Shown in pieces: positions 34,610-48,860 of a stretch of DNA of 64,000 nt (position 1 is the first letter of the stretch; each line of letters opens with the position of its first letter). Under the pieces are notes generated by a model. That model worked only from the letters and a program-made list of their open reading frames with translations, was not told the origin of the DNA and did no database searches. Both the position numbers and the translations under genes were made by a program. Origin of the DNA: Ampullaceana balthica (taxonomy: Eukaryota; Mollusca; Gastropoda; Lymnaeidae); NCBI GenBank assembly GCA_944989445.1, contig CALYLW010000209.1:211001-275000 (forward strand). The letters are read 5' to 3'.

Positions 34610-37600
34610 GCTGGCATAAGAATGCATGAGAATTCACCAGATGGCATCAGAATGCACCAGATGGCATCAGAATTCACCTAATCGCATCAGAATGCACTGA
34701 AACTTCTAAATTCTCTAAGAGGAATTTCCATTTCTAAAATCGCTAAGACGCATTTCCACTTCAACATTCTCTAAAACGCATATCAACTTCTAAATTCTCT
34801 AAGATGCATTTCCACTTCTAAATACTCTAAGAGACATATCTACTTCTAAATTTTCTAAGGGGCATTTCCACTTCTAAATTCTCTAAGAGGCATTTCCACT
34901 TCTAATTTCTATTTCAGGCATTTCCACATCTAAATTCTCTAAGAGGCATTTCCACTTCTAAATTCTTTAAGAGGCACCAGAATCCACCAGATTGCACTAG
35001 AATGCACCAGATGTCATCAGAATGCACAAGGTGGCATCAGAATACACCAAAATGGCATCAGAATGCACCTGAATGCACCAAATGGCATCAGAATGCACCA
35101 GATGACATAAGAATGCACCACAATGCACCATATGGCATCAGAATGCACCTGAATGCACCAGAAGGCACCAGAATGCACCAGATGGCATCATAATTCACAA
35201 GATAGCCTTAGAATGCAATAGAATGCACCAGCTGGCATTAGAATGCATCAGAATTCACCAGATGGCATCAGAATCTACCAGATGGCATCAGAATGCACTA
35301 TCAGAATGCACTCATCTAATTCTCTAAGAGGAATTTCCATTTCTAAAATCGCTAAAACGATTTTCCACTTCTACATTCTCTAAGAGGCATTTCCTCTTCT
35401 AAATACTTTAAGAGGCATTTCCATTTCTAAATACTTTTAAGAGGCATTTCCACTTCTAAATTATCTAAGAGGCATTTCCACTTCTAAAATCTTTAAGAGG
35501 CATTTCCACTTCTAAATTCTCTTAGAGGCATTTCCACTTCTAAATTCTCTAAGAGGCATTTCCACTTCTAAATTCTCTAAGAGGCATTTCCACTTCTAAA
35601 TACTCTAAGAGACATATCCACTTCCAAATTTTCTAATGGGCATTTCCACTTCTAAATTCTCTAAGAGGCATTTCCACTACTAAATTCTTTTATAGGCATT
35701 TCCACTTCTAAATTCTCTAAGATGCATTTCCATTTCTAAATTCTCTAAGAGGCATTTCCACTTCTAAATTCTTTTACAGGCATTTCCAATTCTAAATTCT
35801 TTAAGAGGCATTTCCACATCTAAATTCTCTAAGAGGCATTTCCACTTCTAAATTCTATTACAGGCATTTCATTTTCTAAATTCTCTAAGAGGCATTTTCA
35901 CTTCTAAATTATCTTAGAGGCATTTCGACTTCTAATTTCTCTAAGAGGCATTTCCACTTCTAAATTCTCTAAGAGGCACCAGAATGCACCAGATTGATCC
36001 AGAATGCACCAGATGTCATCAGAATGCACAAGATGGCGTCAGAATGCACCAAAATGGCATCAGAATTCACTTGAATGCACCAAATGGCATCAGAATGCAC
36101 CAGATGGCATAACAATGCATCACAATGCACCACATGGCATCAGAATGCACCTGAATGCACCAGAATGCACCAGATTGCATCAGAATGCACCAGATGGCAA
36201 CGTAATGCACCAGAATGCAACAGATGTTATCAGAATGCACCAGATGGCCTTAGAATGCAATAGAATGCATCAGTTGGCATTAGAATGCATCAGAATTCAC
36301 CAGATGGCATCAGAATCTACCAGAATGCACTTAAACATCTAAATTCTCTAAGAGGAATTTCCATTTCTAAAATCGCTAAAACGATTTTCCACTTCTACAT
36401 TCTTTAAGAGGCATTTCCTCTTCTAAATACTTTAAGAGGCATTTCCATTTCTAAATACTTAAAGAGGCATTTCCTTTTCTAAATTATCTAAGAGGCATTT
36501 CCACTTCTAAAATATTTAAGAGGCATTTCCACTTCTAAATTCTCTTAGAGGCATTTCCATTTCTAAATTCTCTAAGAGGCATTTCCACTTCTAAATTCTT
36601 TTACAGGCATTTCCAATTCTAAATTCTTTAAGAGACATTTCCACATCTAAATTCTCTAAGAGGCATTTCCACTTCTAAATTCTATTACAGGCATTTCTAC
36701 TTCTAATTTCTCTAAGAGGCATTTCAACTTCTAAATTCTCTAAGAGGCATTTCAACTTCTAAACTCTTTAAGAAGCATTTCCACTTCTAAATTCTCTAAG
36801 AGGCATTTCCACTTCTAAATACTCTAAGAGGCATTCTGTTGTCATCTGATGTATTCTGGTGTATTCTGCCATCTGGTGCATTCTGATGCCATCTGGTGCA
36901 TTCTGATGCCATCTGTTCTATTCTGGTGAATTCCATTGCCATCTGGTGCATTCTGATGCATTCTGGTGCTTTTCTGTGCATTTTGATGCCATCTGGTAAA
37001 TTCTTTATGCCATCTGGTGCATGTCGTGCATTCTGATGCAATGTGGTGCATTTTGATACCGTCTGGTGCATTCTGATGCCATTTGGTGCATTCTGATGCA
37101 TTTTTTTGCATTCTAGTGCATTCCGTTGCCATGTGTAGCATTCTGATGCCATCTGGTGCATTCTGGTGCCTTTTTTTGCATTCAGATGCTTTCTGATGCT
37201 ATATGGTGCATTGTGGTGCATTCTTATGCCATCTTTTGCATTCTGATGCCATCTGGTGCATTCTGTTGCCTTCTGGTGCATTCAGGTGCATTCTGAAGTC
37301 ATTCTGGTGCATTCTGATGCCATCTGGTGCATTCTGGTTCATTCTGATGTCATCTGGTGCATTCTGATGCATTCTGGTGCATTCTGGTGCATTCTGGTGC
37401 ATTCTGGTGCATTCTGGTGCTTCTGGTGTCATTCTGGTGCATTCTGATGCATTCTGGTGCATTCTGGTGCATTCTGATGCATCTGGTGCATTCTGGTGAT
37501 TCTGGTGCATTCTGGTGCATTCTGATGCATTCTGGTTCATTCTGGTGCATTTCGGTGCATCTGGTGCATTATGGTGCATTCTGGTGCATTCTGGTGCATT

Positions 37601-40600
37601 TTGATGCATCTGGTGCATTCTGATGCATCTGGTTCATTCTGGTGCATTCTATGCAACTGGTGCATTCTGGTGCATTCTGTTGCCATCTGGTGCATTCTGG
37701 TGCCTTCTTTTGCATTCTGGGTGCATTCTGATGCATCTGGTGCAGTATGGTGCATTCGTATGTCATCTGGTGCATTATGATGCCATCTGGTGCATTCTGG
37801 TGCCTTATCGTGCATTCAGGTGAATTCGGATGCCATCTTTTGCATTATGGTGCCATCCGGTGCATTCTGGTGCTATCTGGTGCATTCTGGTACCATCTGG
37901 TAAATTTTACTGCATTCTGCCAACTGGTGCATTCTGATGCCATCTGGTGCATTCTGATACTCATGCTTTCTGATGCATTATAATGTCATATGGTGTATTC
38001 TGGTGCATTATGATGCCATCTGGGGCATTCTGGTTCTTCCTGGTGCAAGCGGATGCACCAGATTGTACCGAAATATACCAGATTGCACCAGAATGGACTA
38101 GATAACATTAGAATGCACAAAATGGCATCAGAATGAACCAGTGAAGTGCATTCTGATGGGATGTTGTGCATTCTGATGCCATCTGGTAGATTCTGAAGCC
38201 ATATGGTAGAAATGCCTCTTATAGAATATATAAGTGGAAATACCTCTTAGAGGATTTAGAAGTGGAAATGCCGCTTAGAGAATTTAGAAATTGAAATGCC
38301 TCTTAGAGGCATCAGAATGCATCAGAATGGCATCAGAATGCACCTGAATGCACCAGATGGCATCAGAATGCACCAGATGGCATCAGAATGCACCAGAATA
38401 CACCAGCTGGCATTAGAATGCATCAGAATTAACCAGATGGCATCAGAATGCACCAGATGGCATCAGCATTTACCTAATCACATCAGAATTCACTGAAACG
38501 TCTAAATTCTCTATGAGGAATTCACCAGATGGCATCAAAATCTACCAGATGGCATCAGAATCACCAAATCGCATCAGAATGCACTTAAACGTCTAAATTC
38601 TCTAAGAGGAATTTCCATTTCTAAAATCGCTTAGACGCTTTTCCACTTCTACATTCTCTAACAGGCATTTCCTCTTCTAAATACTTTAAGAGACATTTCC
38701 ATTTCTAAATTATCTAAGAGGCATTTCCACTTCTAAAATCTTTAAGAGCCATTTCCACTTATAAACTTTCTTTGAGGCATTTCCACTTCTAAATTCTCTA
38801 TTACAGGCATTTCTACTTCTAAATTCTCTAAGTGGCATTTCCATTTCTAAATTCTCTAAGAGGCATTTCATTTTCTAAATTCTCTAAGAGGCATTTTCAC
38901 TTCTAAATTATCTTAGAGGCATTTCGACTTCTAATTTCTCTAAGAGGCATTTCCACTTCTAAATTCTCTAAGAGGCACCAGAATGCACCAGATTGATCCA
39001 GAATGCACCAGATGTCATCAGAATGCACAAGATGGCATCAGAATGCACCAAAATGGCATCAGAATGCACCTGAATGCACTAAATGGCATCAGAATGCATC
39101 AGATGGCATAAAAATGCACTACAATGCACCTCATGGCATCAGAATGCACCTGATGGCATCAGAATGCACCCTAATGCAAAACACAAGGCACCAGAATGCA
39201 CCAGAAGGCATCAGAATGCACCAGATGGCAACATAATGCACCAGAATGCAACAGATGTTTTCAGAATGCACCAGATGGCCTTAGAATGCAATAGAATGCA
39301 CCAGCTGGCATTAGAATGCATCAGAATTCACCAGATGGCATCAGAATGCAACAAATCGCATCAGAATGCACTTAAACATCTAAATTCTCTAAGAGGAATT
39401 TCCATTTCTAAAATCTTTAAGACGCTTTTCCACTTCTACATTCTCTAAGCGGCATTTCCTCTTCTTAATACTTAAAGAGACATTTCCATGTCTAAATTAT
39501 TTAAGAGGCATTTCCACTTCTAAAATCTTTAAGAGGCATTTCCACTGCTATATTCTCTAAGAGGCATTTCCACATCTACATTCTCTAAGAGGCATTTTCA
39601 CTTCTAAATTATCTTAGAGGCATTTCAACTTCTAGATTCTCTAAGAGGCATTTCCACTTCTATATTCTCTAAGAGGCATTTCAACTTCTAAACTCTTTAA
39701 AGAAGCATTTCCACTTCTAAATTCTCTAAGAGGCATTTCCACTTCTAAATACTCTAAGAGGCATTCTGGTGCATTCTGTTGTCATCTGATGTATTCTGGT
39801 GTATTTTGCCATCTGGTGCATTCTGATGCCATCTGGTGCATTCTGATGCCATCTGTTCTATTCTGGTTCATTCCATTGCCATCTGGTGCAGTCTGATGCA
39901 TTTTGGTGCTTTTCTGTGCATTTTGATGCCATCTGGTGAATTCTTTATGCCATCTGGTGCATTTCGTGCATTCTGATGCCATCTAGTGCATTCTGATGCG
40001 ATTTGGTGCATTTTGATGCCGTCTGGTGCATTCTGATGCCATTTGGTGCATTCTGGTGCATTCTGTTGCGATCTGGTACATTCTAATGCCATCTGTTGCA
40101 TTCTAGTGCATTCCGTTGCCATCTGTTGCATTCTGATGCCATCTGGTGCATTCTGGTTCCTTCTTTTGCATTCATGTTCATTCTGATGCCATCTGGTGCA
40201 TTCTGATGACATCTGGTGCATTCTGGTGCCTTCTGATGCATTCAGGTGCATTCTGATAAAATTATGGTGTATTAGGATGCCATCTTTTGCATTCTGATGC
40301 CATCTGGTGCATTACGGTGCAATCTGGTGCATTATTGTGCCATATAGTGCAATCTGGTGCATTCTGATGACATATGGTGCTTTCTGATGCTACCTGGTGC
40401 ATTCTGGTGCCGTCTGGTGCATTCTAGTGCATTCTAAAAACATCTGGTGCAAATTGGTGCATTCTGATGCCATCTGGTGCATTCTGATTCCCTCTGGTGC
40501 ATTATGATGTCATCTTTTGTATTATGCATTATGATGCCATCTGGTGAATTCTGGTCCTTCCTGGTGCAATCGAATGCCACAGATGGCACCAGAATGCATC

Positions 40601-43600
40601 AGATTGCACCAGAATGCACAAGATGTCATCAGAATGCACAAGATGGCATCCGAATGCACAAAAATGGCATCAGAATGCACCTAAATGCACCAGATGGCAT
40701 CAGAAATCAACAGATGGCATAATAATGCACCAAAATACACCAGATTGCATCAATATGCACATGACTGCACCAGAAGGCACCAGAATGCACCAGATGGCAT
40801 CAGATGGCACCGTAATACACCAGAATGCACCAGATGGCATCAGAATGTACCAGAATGCACCAGCTGGCATTTGAATGCCTCAGAATTCACCAGATGGCAT
40901 CAGAATGCACCAGATGGCTTCAGAATTCACCTAATCACATCAGAATGCACTGAAACTTCTAAATTCTCTAATAGGAATTTCCATTTCTAAAATCGCTAAT
41001 CACTTTAACATTCTCTAAGAGGCATTTCCACTTCTAAATATCTCTAAGAGGCATTTCCACTTCTACATTCTCTAAGAGGCATTTCAACATCTATATTCTG
41101 TGAGACCTATTTTCACTTCTAAATTCATTAAGAGGCATTTCCATTTCTAAATTCTCTAAGAGGCATTTCCACTTCTAAATTCTCTTAGAGGCATTTCCAC
41201 TTCTAAATTCTCTAAGAGGCATATCAACTTCTAAATTCTCTAAGATGCATTTCCACTTCTAAATACTCTAAGAGACATATCCACTTCTAAATTTTGTAAG
41301 GGGCATTTCCACTTCTAAATTCTCTAAGAGGCATTTCAATTTCTAAATTCTCTAAGAGGCATTTCCACTTCTAAATTTTTAAAGAGGCATTTCCACATCT
41401 AAAATCTCTAAGAGGCATTTCCACTTCTAAATTCTTTAAGAGGCACCAGAATGCACCAGATTGATCCAGAATGCACCAGATGTCATCAGAATGCACAATA
41501 TGGCATCAGAATGCACCAAAATGGCATCAGAATTCACTTGAATGCACCAAATGGCATCAGAATGCACCAGATGGCATAACAATGCATCACAATGCACCAC
41601 ATGGCATCAGAATGCACCTGAATGCACCAGAATGCACCAGATTGCATCAGAATGATCCAGATGGCAACGTAATGCACCAGAATGCAACAGATGTTATCAG
41701 AATGCACCAGATGGCCTTAGAATGCAATAGAATGCATCAGTTGGCATTAGAATGCATCAGAATTCACCAGATGGCATCAGAATCTACCAGAATGCACTTA
41801 AACATCTAAATTCTCTAAGAGGAATTTCCATTTCTAAAATCGCTAAAACGATTTTCCACTTCTACATTCTTTAAGAGGCATTTCCTCTTCTAAATACTTT
41901 AAGAGGCATTTCCATTTCTAAATACTTTAAGAGGCATTTCCTTTTCTAAATTATCTAAGAGGCATTTCCACTTCTAAAATCTTTAAGAGGCATTTCCACT
42001 TCTAAATTCTCTTAGAGGCATTTCCACTTATAAATTCTCTAAGAGGCATATCAACTTCTAAATTCTCTAAGATGCATTTCCACTTCTAAATACTCTAAGA
42101 GACATATCCACTTCCAAATTTTCTAATGGGCATTTCCACTTCTAAATTCTCTAAGAGGCATTTCCACTACTAAATTCTTTTATAGGCATTTCCACTTCTA
42201 AATTCTCTAAGAGGCATTTCCATTTCTAAATTCTCTAAGAGGCATTTCCACTTCTAAATTCTTTTACAGGCATTTCCAATTCTAAATTCTTTAAGAGGCA
42301 TTTCCACATCTAAATTCTCTAAGAGGCATTTCCACTTCTAAATTCTATTACAGGCATTTCATTTTCTAAATTCTCTAAGAGGCATTTTCACTTCTAAATT
42401 ATCTTAGAGGCATTTCGACTTCTAATTTCTCTAAGAGGCATTTCCACTTCTAAATTCTCTAAGAGGCACCAGAATGCACCAGATTGATCCAGAATGCACC
42501 AGATGTCATCAGAATGCACAAGATGGCATCAGAATGCACCAAAATGGCATCAGAATTCACTTGAATGCACCAAATGGCATCAGAATGCACCAGATGGCAT
42601 AACAATGCATCACAATGCACCACATGGCATCAGAATGCACCTGAATGCACCAGAATGCACCAGATTGCATCAGAATGCACCAGATGGCAACGTAATGCAC
42701 CAGAATGCAACAGATGTTATCAGAATGCACCAGATGGCCTTAGAATGCAATAGAATGCATCAGTTGGCATTAGAATGCATCAGAATTCACCAGATGGCAT
42801 CAGAATCTACCAGAATGCACTTAAACATCTAAATTCTCTAAGAGGAATTTCCATTTCTAAAATCGCTAAAACGATTTTCCACTTCTACATTCTTTAAGAG
42901 GCATTTCCTCTTCTAAATACTTTAAGAGGCATTTCCATTTCTAAATACTTTAAGAGGCATTTCCTTTTCTAAATTATCTAAGAGGCATTTCCACTTCTAA
43001 AATCTTTAAGAGGCATTTCCACTTCTAAATTCTCTTAGAGGCATTTCCACTTCTAAATTCTCTAAGAGGCATATCAACTTCTAAATTCTCTAAGATGCAT
43101 TTCCACTTCTAAATACTCTAAGAGACATATCCACTTCCAAATTTTCTAATGGGCATTTCCACTTCTAAATTCTCTAAGAGGCATTTCCACTACTAAATTC
43201 TTTTATAGGAATTTCCACTTCTAAATTCTCTAAGTGGCATTTCCATTTCTAAATTCTCTAAGAGGCATTTCCACTTCTAAATTCTTTTACAGGCATTTCC
43301 AATTCTAAATTCTTTAAGAGGCATTTCCACATCTAAATTCTCTAAGAGGCATTTCCACTTCTAAATTCTTTTATAGGCATTTCCACTTCTAAATTCTTTA
43401 AGTGGCATTTCCATTTCTAAATTCTCTAAGAGGCATTTCCACTTCTAAATTCTTTTACAGGCATTTCCAATTCTAAATTCTTTAAGAGGCATTTCCACAT
43501 CTAAATTCTCTAAGAGGCATTTCCACTTCTAAATTCTATTACAGGCATTTCTACTTCTAAATTCTCTAAGTGGCATTTCCATTTCTAAATTCTCTAAGAG

Positions 43601-44379
43601 GCATTTCATTTTCTAAATTCTCTTAGAGGCATTTTCACTTCTAAATTATCTTAGAGGCATTTCGACTTCTAATTTCTCTAAGAGGCATTTCCACTTCTAA
43701 ATTCTCTAAGAGGCACCAGAATGCACCAGATTGATCCAGAATGCACCAGATGTCATCAGAAAGCACAAGATGGCATCAGAATGCACCAAAATGGCATCAG
43801 AATGCACCTGAATGCACTAAATGGCATCAGAATGCATCAGATGGCATAAAAATGCACTACAATGCACCTCATGGCATCAGAATGCACCTGATGGCATCAG
43901 AATGCACCCTAATGCAAAACACAAGGCACCAGAATGCACCAGAAGGCATCAGAATGCACCAGATGGCAACATAATGCACCAGAATGCAACAGATGTTTTC
44001 AGAATGCACCAGATGGCCTTAGAATGCAATAGAATGCACCAGCTGGCATTAGAATGCATCAGAATTCACCAGATGGCATCAGAATGCAACAAATCGCATC
44101 AGAATGCACTTAAACATCTAAATTCTCTAAGAGGAATTTCCATTTCTAAAATCTTTAAGACGCTTTTCCACTTCTAAATTCTCTAAGCGGCATTTCCTCT
44201 TCTTAATACTTAAAGAGACATTTCCATGTCTAAATTATTTAAGAGGCATTTCCACTTCTAAAATCTTTAAGAGGCATTTCCACTGCTATATTCTCTAAGA
44301 GGCATTTCCACATCTACATTCTCTAAGAGGCATTTTCACTTCTAAATTATCTTAGAGGCATTTCAACTTCTAGATTCTC
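34610..44379. repeat. 10-kb composite satellite with two monomer types and higher-order structure
   Basis: Monomer A (28 bp: CTAAATTCTCTAAGAGGCAT plus TTCCACTT) alternates in blocks with monomer B (20 bp AGAATGCACCAGATGGCATC and an 11-bp shorter form). B blocks lie at about 34975, 35985, 38305, 38985, 40570, 41445, 42470 and 43715. Inverted B blocks (36835-38200 and 39765-40560) break the direct order. 41471 and 42494 start equal blocks 1023 bp apart; 39003 and 43741 start another equal pair. Many MHQ-/SECTRW-type open frames here are satellite translations. The array runs into the N gap. Confidence 0.95.
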
Positions 44380-44889
44380 NNNNNNNNNNNNNNNNNNNNN
44401 NNNNNNNNNNNNNNNNNNNNNNNNNNNNNNNNNNNNNNNNNNNNNNNNNNNNNNNNNNNNNNNNNNNNNNNNNNNNNNNNNNNNNNNNNNNNNNNNNNNN
44501 NNNNNNNNNNNNNNNNNNNNNNNNNNNNNNNNNNNNNNNNNNNNNNNNNNNNNNNNNNNNNNNNNNNNNNNNNNNNNNNNNNNNNNNNNNNNNNNNNNNN
44601 NNNNNNNNNNNNNNNNNNNNNNNNNNNNNNNNNNNNNNNNNNNNNNNNNNNNNNNNNNNNNNNNNNNNNNNNNNNNNNNNNNNNNNNNNNNNNNNNNNNN
44701 NNNNNNNNNNNNNNNNNNNNNNNNNNNNNNNNNNNNNNNNNNNNNNNNNNNNNNNNNNNNNNNNNNNNNNNNNNNNNNNNNNNNNNNNNNNNNNNNNNNN
44801 NNNNNNNNNNNNNNNNNNNNNNNNNNNNNNNNNNNNNNNNNNNNNNNNNNNNNNNNNNNNNNNNNNNNNNNNNNNNNNNNNNNNNNNNN
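44380..44889. other. Assembly gap (510 N)
   Basis: A run of N where the satellite meets G-rich sequence; true length is unknown. Confidence 0.99.
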
Positions 44890-45780
44890 GGGGAGGACAG
44901 GACCGGGACTGGGGGTGGGGGGGGTGGAGGGGGGGGGGTCAGTGGGTGGGGTTTGGGGGCGTGAAGTCGGGGGGCGGGTGGCAGGCAATGGAGGGGGAGG
45001 GAGGGGGTGCGGGATGGGGAGAGGGGGGGGTGGAGGTAATGCGACTGGGGAAGGTGGGGGTGGCGCGGGGTCGGGGCGGTGAGTTGCGGGGTGAGGCGAG
45101 GTTAGGGCTTGGGGAACTGGTCGTCCGCGAGGGTCGGGGGGTTAGGTAGGCGGAAGATTGTGAAGGCTGGCCCGACCCTGTCCGGGGAGTGGGCGAGGGG
45201 GGGGGGAGCGAGCGTCGCGTGGGTCACGGGTCGGGGCCCTGGCACGGGGTGGGGAGGCGTGAGGTCGGGGGGTCAGCGGGGGTGGGAGGAGAGGCGTGGG
45301 GAGGGGGGAATGACTAACGGGGTGGTACAGGGGGAGCGGGGTGGGTTAGGTTGAAAGTGGCCATGGCAGGGTTGGGCGAGCGATGGGGGGCGGGCGGGTT
45401 GGGGGAGGGGCCACAGCGCGGTGGGAGAGGAGGGGCAAGGGGGGCGGCGGGGACCGGGGCGACCCGGTTGGGGAGCGGGGTGGGGGGTGGGTTGCGAGGC
45501 AGGGGCGGGGGGGGCAGGGCGCCGGTAGCAGAGACGTTGGGAGGATCCGAAGGCGAAGGGGGGGCGGGGGTTGGAGGTCATACAGGAAGTGCATGGTCGA
45601 CGGATGGGGAGGTGTGGGCTGGGGGATGGTGCCCTAAGAAAAGGAGGGATGGCCGGTGGGGGTCGGCAGCGTGGAGGGGCTCGTTTTTATTTTCGGATTT
45701 AACTTTCGTACTCTACCACATCCCCGCCTTTGTTTTTTTTTTGTTATTTTTCATTATATTTCCTTTCGCCTCTAATTCAA
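44890..45780. repeat. G-rich low-complexity sequence, suspected unreliable
   Basis: Mostly G with GGGGTGGGG runs on the plus strand, becoming normal sequence only from about 45690. Apparent proline/glycine-rich frames are composition effects. Confidence 0.7.
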
Positions 45781-45782
45781 AA

Positions 45783-47470
45783 GTTTAAATGAAGCTCTGT
45801 TGACATTGTTTAAATGAAGCTCTGTGACATGGTTTAAATGAAGCTCTGTGACATGGTTTAAATGAAGCTCTGTGACATGGTTTAAATGAAGCTCTGTGAC
45901 ATGGTTTAAATGAAGCTCTGTGACATGGTTTAAATGAAGCTCTGTGACATGGTTTAAATGAAGCTCTGTGACATGGTTTAAATGAAGCTCTGTGACATGG
46001 TTTAAATGAAGCTCTGTGACATGGTTTAAATGAAGCTCTGTGACATGGTTTAAATGAAGCTCTGTGACATGGTTTAAATGAAGCTCTGTGACATGGTTTA
46101 AATGAAGCTCTGTGACATGGTTTAAATGAAGCTCTGTGACATGGTTTAAATGAAGCTCTGTGACATGGTTTAAATGAAGCTCTGTGACATGGTTTAAATG
46201 AAGCTCTGTGACATGGTTTAAATGAAGCTCTGTGACATGGTTTAAATGAAGCTCTGTGACATGGTTTAAATGAAGCTCTGTGACATGGTTTAAATGAAGC
46301 TCTGTGACATGGTTTAAATGAAGCTCTGTGACATGGTTTAAATGAAGCTCTGTGACATGGTTTAAATGAAGCTCTGTGACATGGTTTAAATGAAGCTCTG
46401 TGACATGGTTTAAATGAAGCTCTGTGACATGGTTTAAATGAAGCTCTGTGACATGGTTTAAATGAAGCTCTGTGACATGGTTTAAATGAAGCTCTGTGAC
46501 ATGGTTTAAATGAAGCTCTGTGACATGGTTTAAATGAAGCTCTGTGACATGGTTTAAATGAAGCTCTGTGACATGGTTTAAATGAAGCTCTGTGACATGG
46601 TTTAAATGAAGCTCTGTGACATGGTTTAAATGAAGCTCTGTGACATGGTTTAAATGAAGCTCTGTGACATGGTTTAAATGAAGCTCTGTGACATGGTTTA
46701 AATGAAGCTCTGTGACATGGTTTAAATGAAGCTCTGTGACATGGTTTAAATGAAGCTCTGTGACATGGTTTAAATGAAGCTCTGTGACATGGTTTAAATG
46801 AAGCTCTGTGACATGGTTTAAATGAAAGCTCTGTGACATGGTTTAAATGAAGCTCTGTGACATGGTTTAAATGAAGCTCTGTGACATGGTTTAAATGAAG
46901 CTCTGTGACATGGTTTAAATGAAGCTCTGTGACATGGTTTAAATGAAGCTCTGTGACATGGTTTAAATGAAGCTCTGTGACATGGTTTAAATGAAGCTCT
47001 GTGACATGGTTTAAATGAAGCTCTGTGACATGGTTTAAATGAAGCTCTGTGACATGGTTTAAATGAAGCTCTGTGACATGGTTTAAATGAAGCTCTGTGA
47101 CATGGTTTAAATGAAGCTCTGTGACATGGTTTAAATGAAGCTCTGTGACATGGTTTAAATGAAGCTCTGTGACATGGTTTAAATGAAGCTCTGTGACATG
47201 GTTTAAATGAAGCTCTGTGACATGGTTTAAATGAAGCTCTGTGACATGGTTTAAATGAAGCTCTGTGACATGGTTTAAATGAAGCTCTGTGACATGGTTT
47301 AAATGAAGCTCTGTGACATGGTTTAAATGAAAGCTCTGTGACATGGTTTAAATGAAGCTCTGTGACATGGTTTAAATGAAGCTCTGTGACATGGTTTAAA
47401 TAAAGCTCTGTGACATGGTTTAAATGAAGCTCTGTGACATAGTTTCTATAAGGTAGCTCTGTGACACATG
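45783..47470. repeat. 24-bp minisatellite, about 69 near-perfect copies
   Basis: Unit TTTAAATGAAGCTCTG plus TGACATGG. Almost no variation except two single-base insertions (near 46825 and 47330) that lie 505 bp apart, suggesting that one ~21-unit block was duplicated. Units decay from about 47440 onward. The 355- and 519-codon minus-strand frames are repeat translations. Confidence 0.97.
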
Positions 47471-48860
47471 GTTTTATATGAAGCTCTAGTGAAATGTTGT
47501 ATTGATAGCTCGGTGTCAGGGCGTTTTAGGGGTTAGGTTGCGCGGTGTACTGGGTGTAATATTAAGCTTGTGTATTGGTTGATTGTTGCGTCGGTGACTT
47601 AGTTTAATGTTGCATGGGGGATCAGGGTTGTGATTGGAAGCTCGGTGGTCTGGGGGTTTAGGTTGCGCGGTGAACTTGGTGTTTTTATTTGCGCGGGGTC
47701 TGGGTGGGTTGGATGAGCTGGGTCATGGGGTTTTTTGTTTGCGCGGGGTATGGGGGGGTTATAGGTTGACGAACGGTGTAATGGGGGGGTTGGTTGCGAG
47801 GGGGTATGGGTGGTTTGGATAGAGAGGTGTAAGGGGTGATTTGTTAGCAGCGGGGTCATGGGGGGTTTTGGTTGAGCTTTGGGGTCAGGGGGGTTGGGTT
47901 GAGAGGGGTCATTGGGGGTTAGTTGCGCGGAGGTATGGCGGTGTTTGGTTGGACATGTGTCTGGGGGTTTTGGTTTGGCGAGGGGTCTGGGGGGTTTTGT
48001 TGCGGGGGTATGGGGGCAGGGGGGGGGGGGGTGCGGGAGTGGGGGTGAGGCGGGGGGGGGTGGGAGGGGGTGGGGGGGCGGGGGGGGAGGGTGGGGAGGC
48101 GGGGAGGGGGGGCTGGGGTGGGGGAGGGAGGGGGGGGGTGGGGGGTGGGGTTGGGGTGGGGACGATGGGGGGGGGGGGGTGGGGGGGGGGGGGGGGGGAA
48201 GGGGGGGGTGGGGGGGAGGAGCGTGTGGGGTGGTGTGTGGTGTGTGGTGTGTGTGGGGGTGGGGTGTGGTGTGGTGGGGTGGTGTGTGGTGTGTGGTGGG
48301 GTGTGGTGTGTGGTGTGTGGTGTGAGGTGTGTGGTGTGTGGTGTGTGGGGGTGTGGGGTGGTGTGAGGGGTGGGGGGGGTGTGTGTGTGGTGTGTGGTGT
48401 GTGTGTGGTGTGGGACGGGGGGGTGGGAGGGGGGGGGTTGGGGGTGGGGGGGGGGGGGGGGGGGGGGGTGGGGGGGGGGGGGAGGGGGGGGGGGGGGGGT
48501 GGGGGGGGGGGGGCGGGGGGGGGGCGGGGGGGGGGCGGGGTAGGAGAGGGGTGTGGGGGGAGGCGGGTGGGGGGGGGGGGAGGTGGGGGGCGGGTAGGGG
48601 GTGGGGGGAGGGGGGGGGTGGGGGGGAGGGGGGGGGGGGTGGGGGGGGGGGGGTGGGGGGGGGTGAGTGGGGGGGGGGGGGTGTGGGTGCGTGGGGGGGG
48701 TTGGTGTGGGGGGGTGGGGGGGGGGGGGGGGGGGGGGCGGTTGGGGAGGGGTGGTTGGTGGGTGGGGGGGTGTGGTTTGTTCTAGTTGTTGGTATGTTTT
48801 CTTTTTTTTTTGTTTGTCTTTTTTTTTGGATCGTTTCCGTTTTTGTGTCTTTTCTTTTAT
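47470..48860. repeat. Degenerating repeat grading into G homopolymer
   Basis: From 47470 to 48010 a ~25-bp periodicity remains (GGTTGCGCGGTGTACTGGG-like units), each line richer in G; from 48010 to 48780 almost pure G with scattered T. Perfect 24-bp units resume at 48862-48915. Likely a read or consensus artefact. Confidence 0.7.

Noticed and set aside
34610..44379. CRISPR-like array
   Set aside because: No constant repeat separated by unique spacers; the intervening sequence is itself repeated, and the DNA is eukaryotic.
34610..44380. Many open frames such as MHQMASECTRW-type proteins of 60-210 residues
   Set aside because: Translations of the 20/11-bp satellite; the same pattern appears in several frames and on both strands.
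45772..47344. Two large minus-strand frames (355 and 519 codons) with HVTELHLN- and SFKPCHRA-type repeats
   Set aside because: The 24-bp unit has no stop in these frames; each is a pure repeat translation and the frames swap at single-base insertions.
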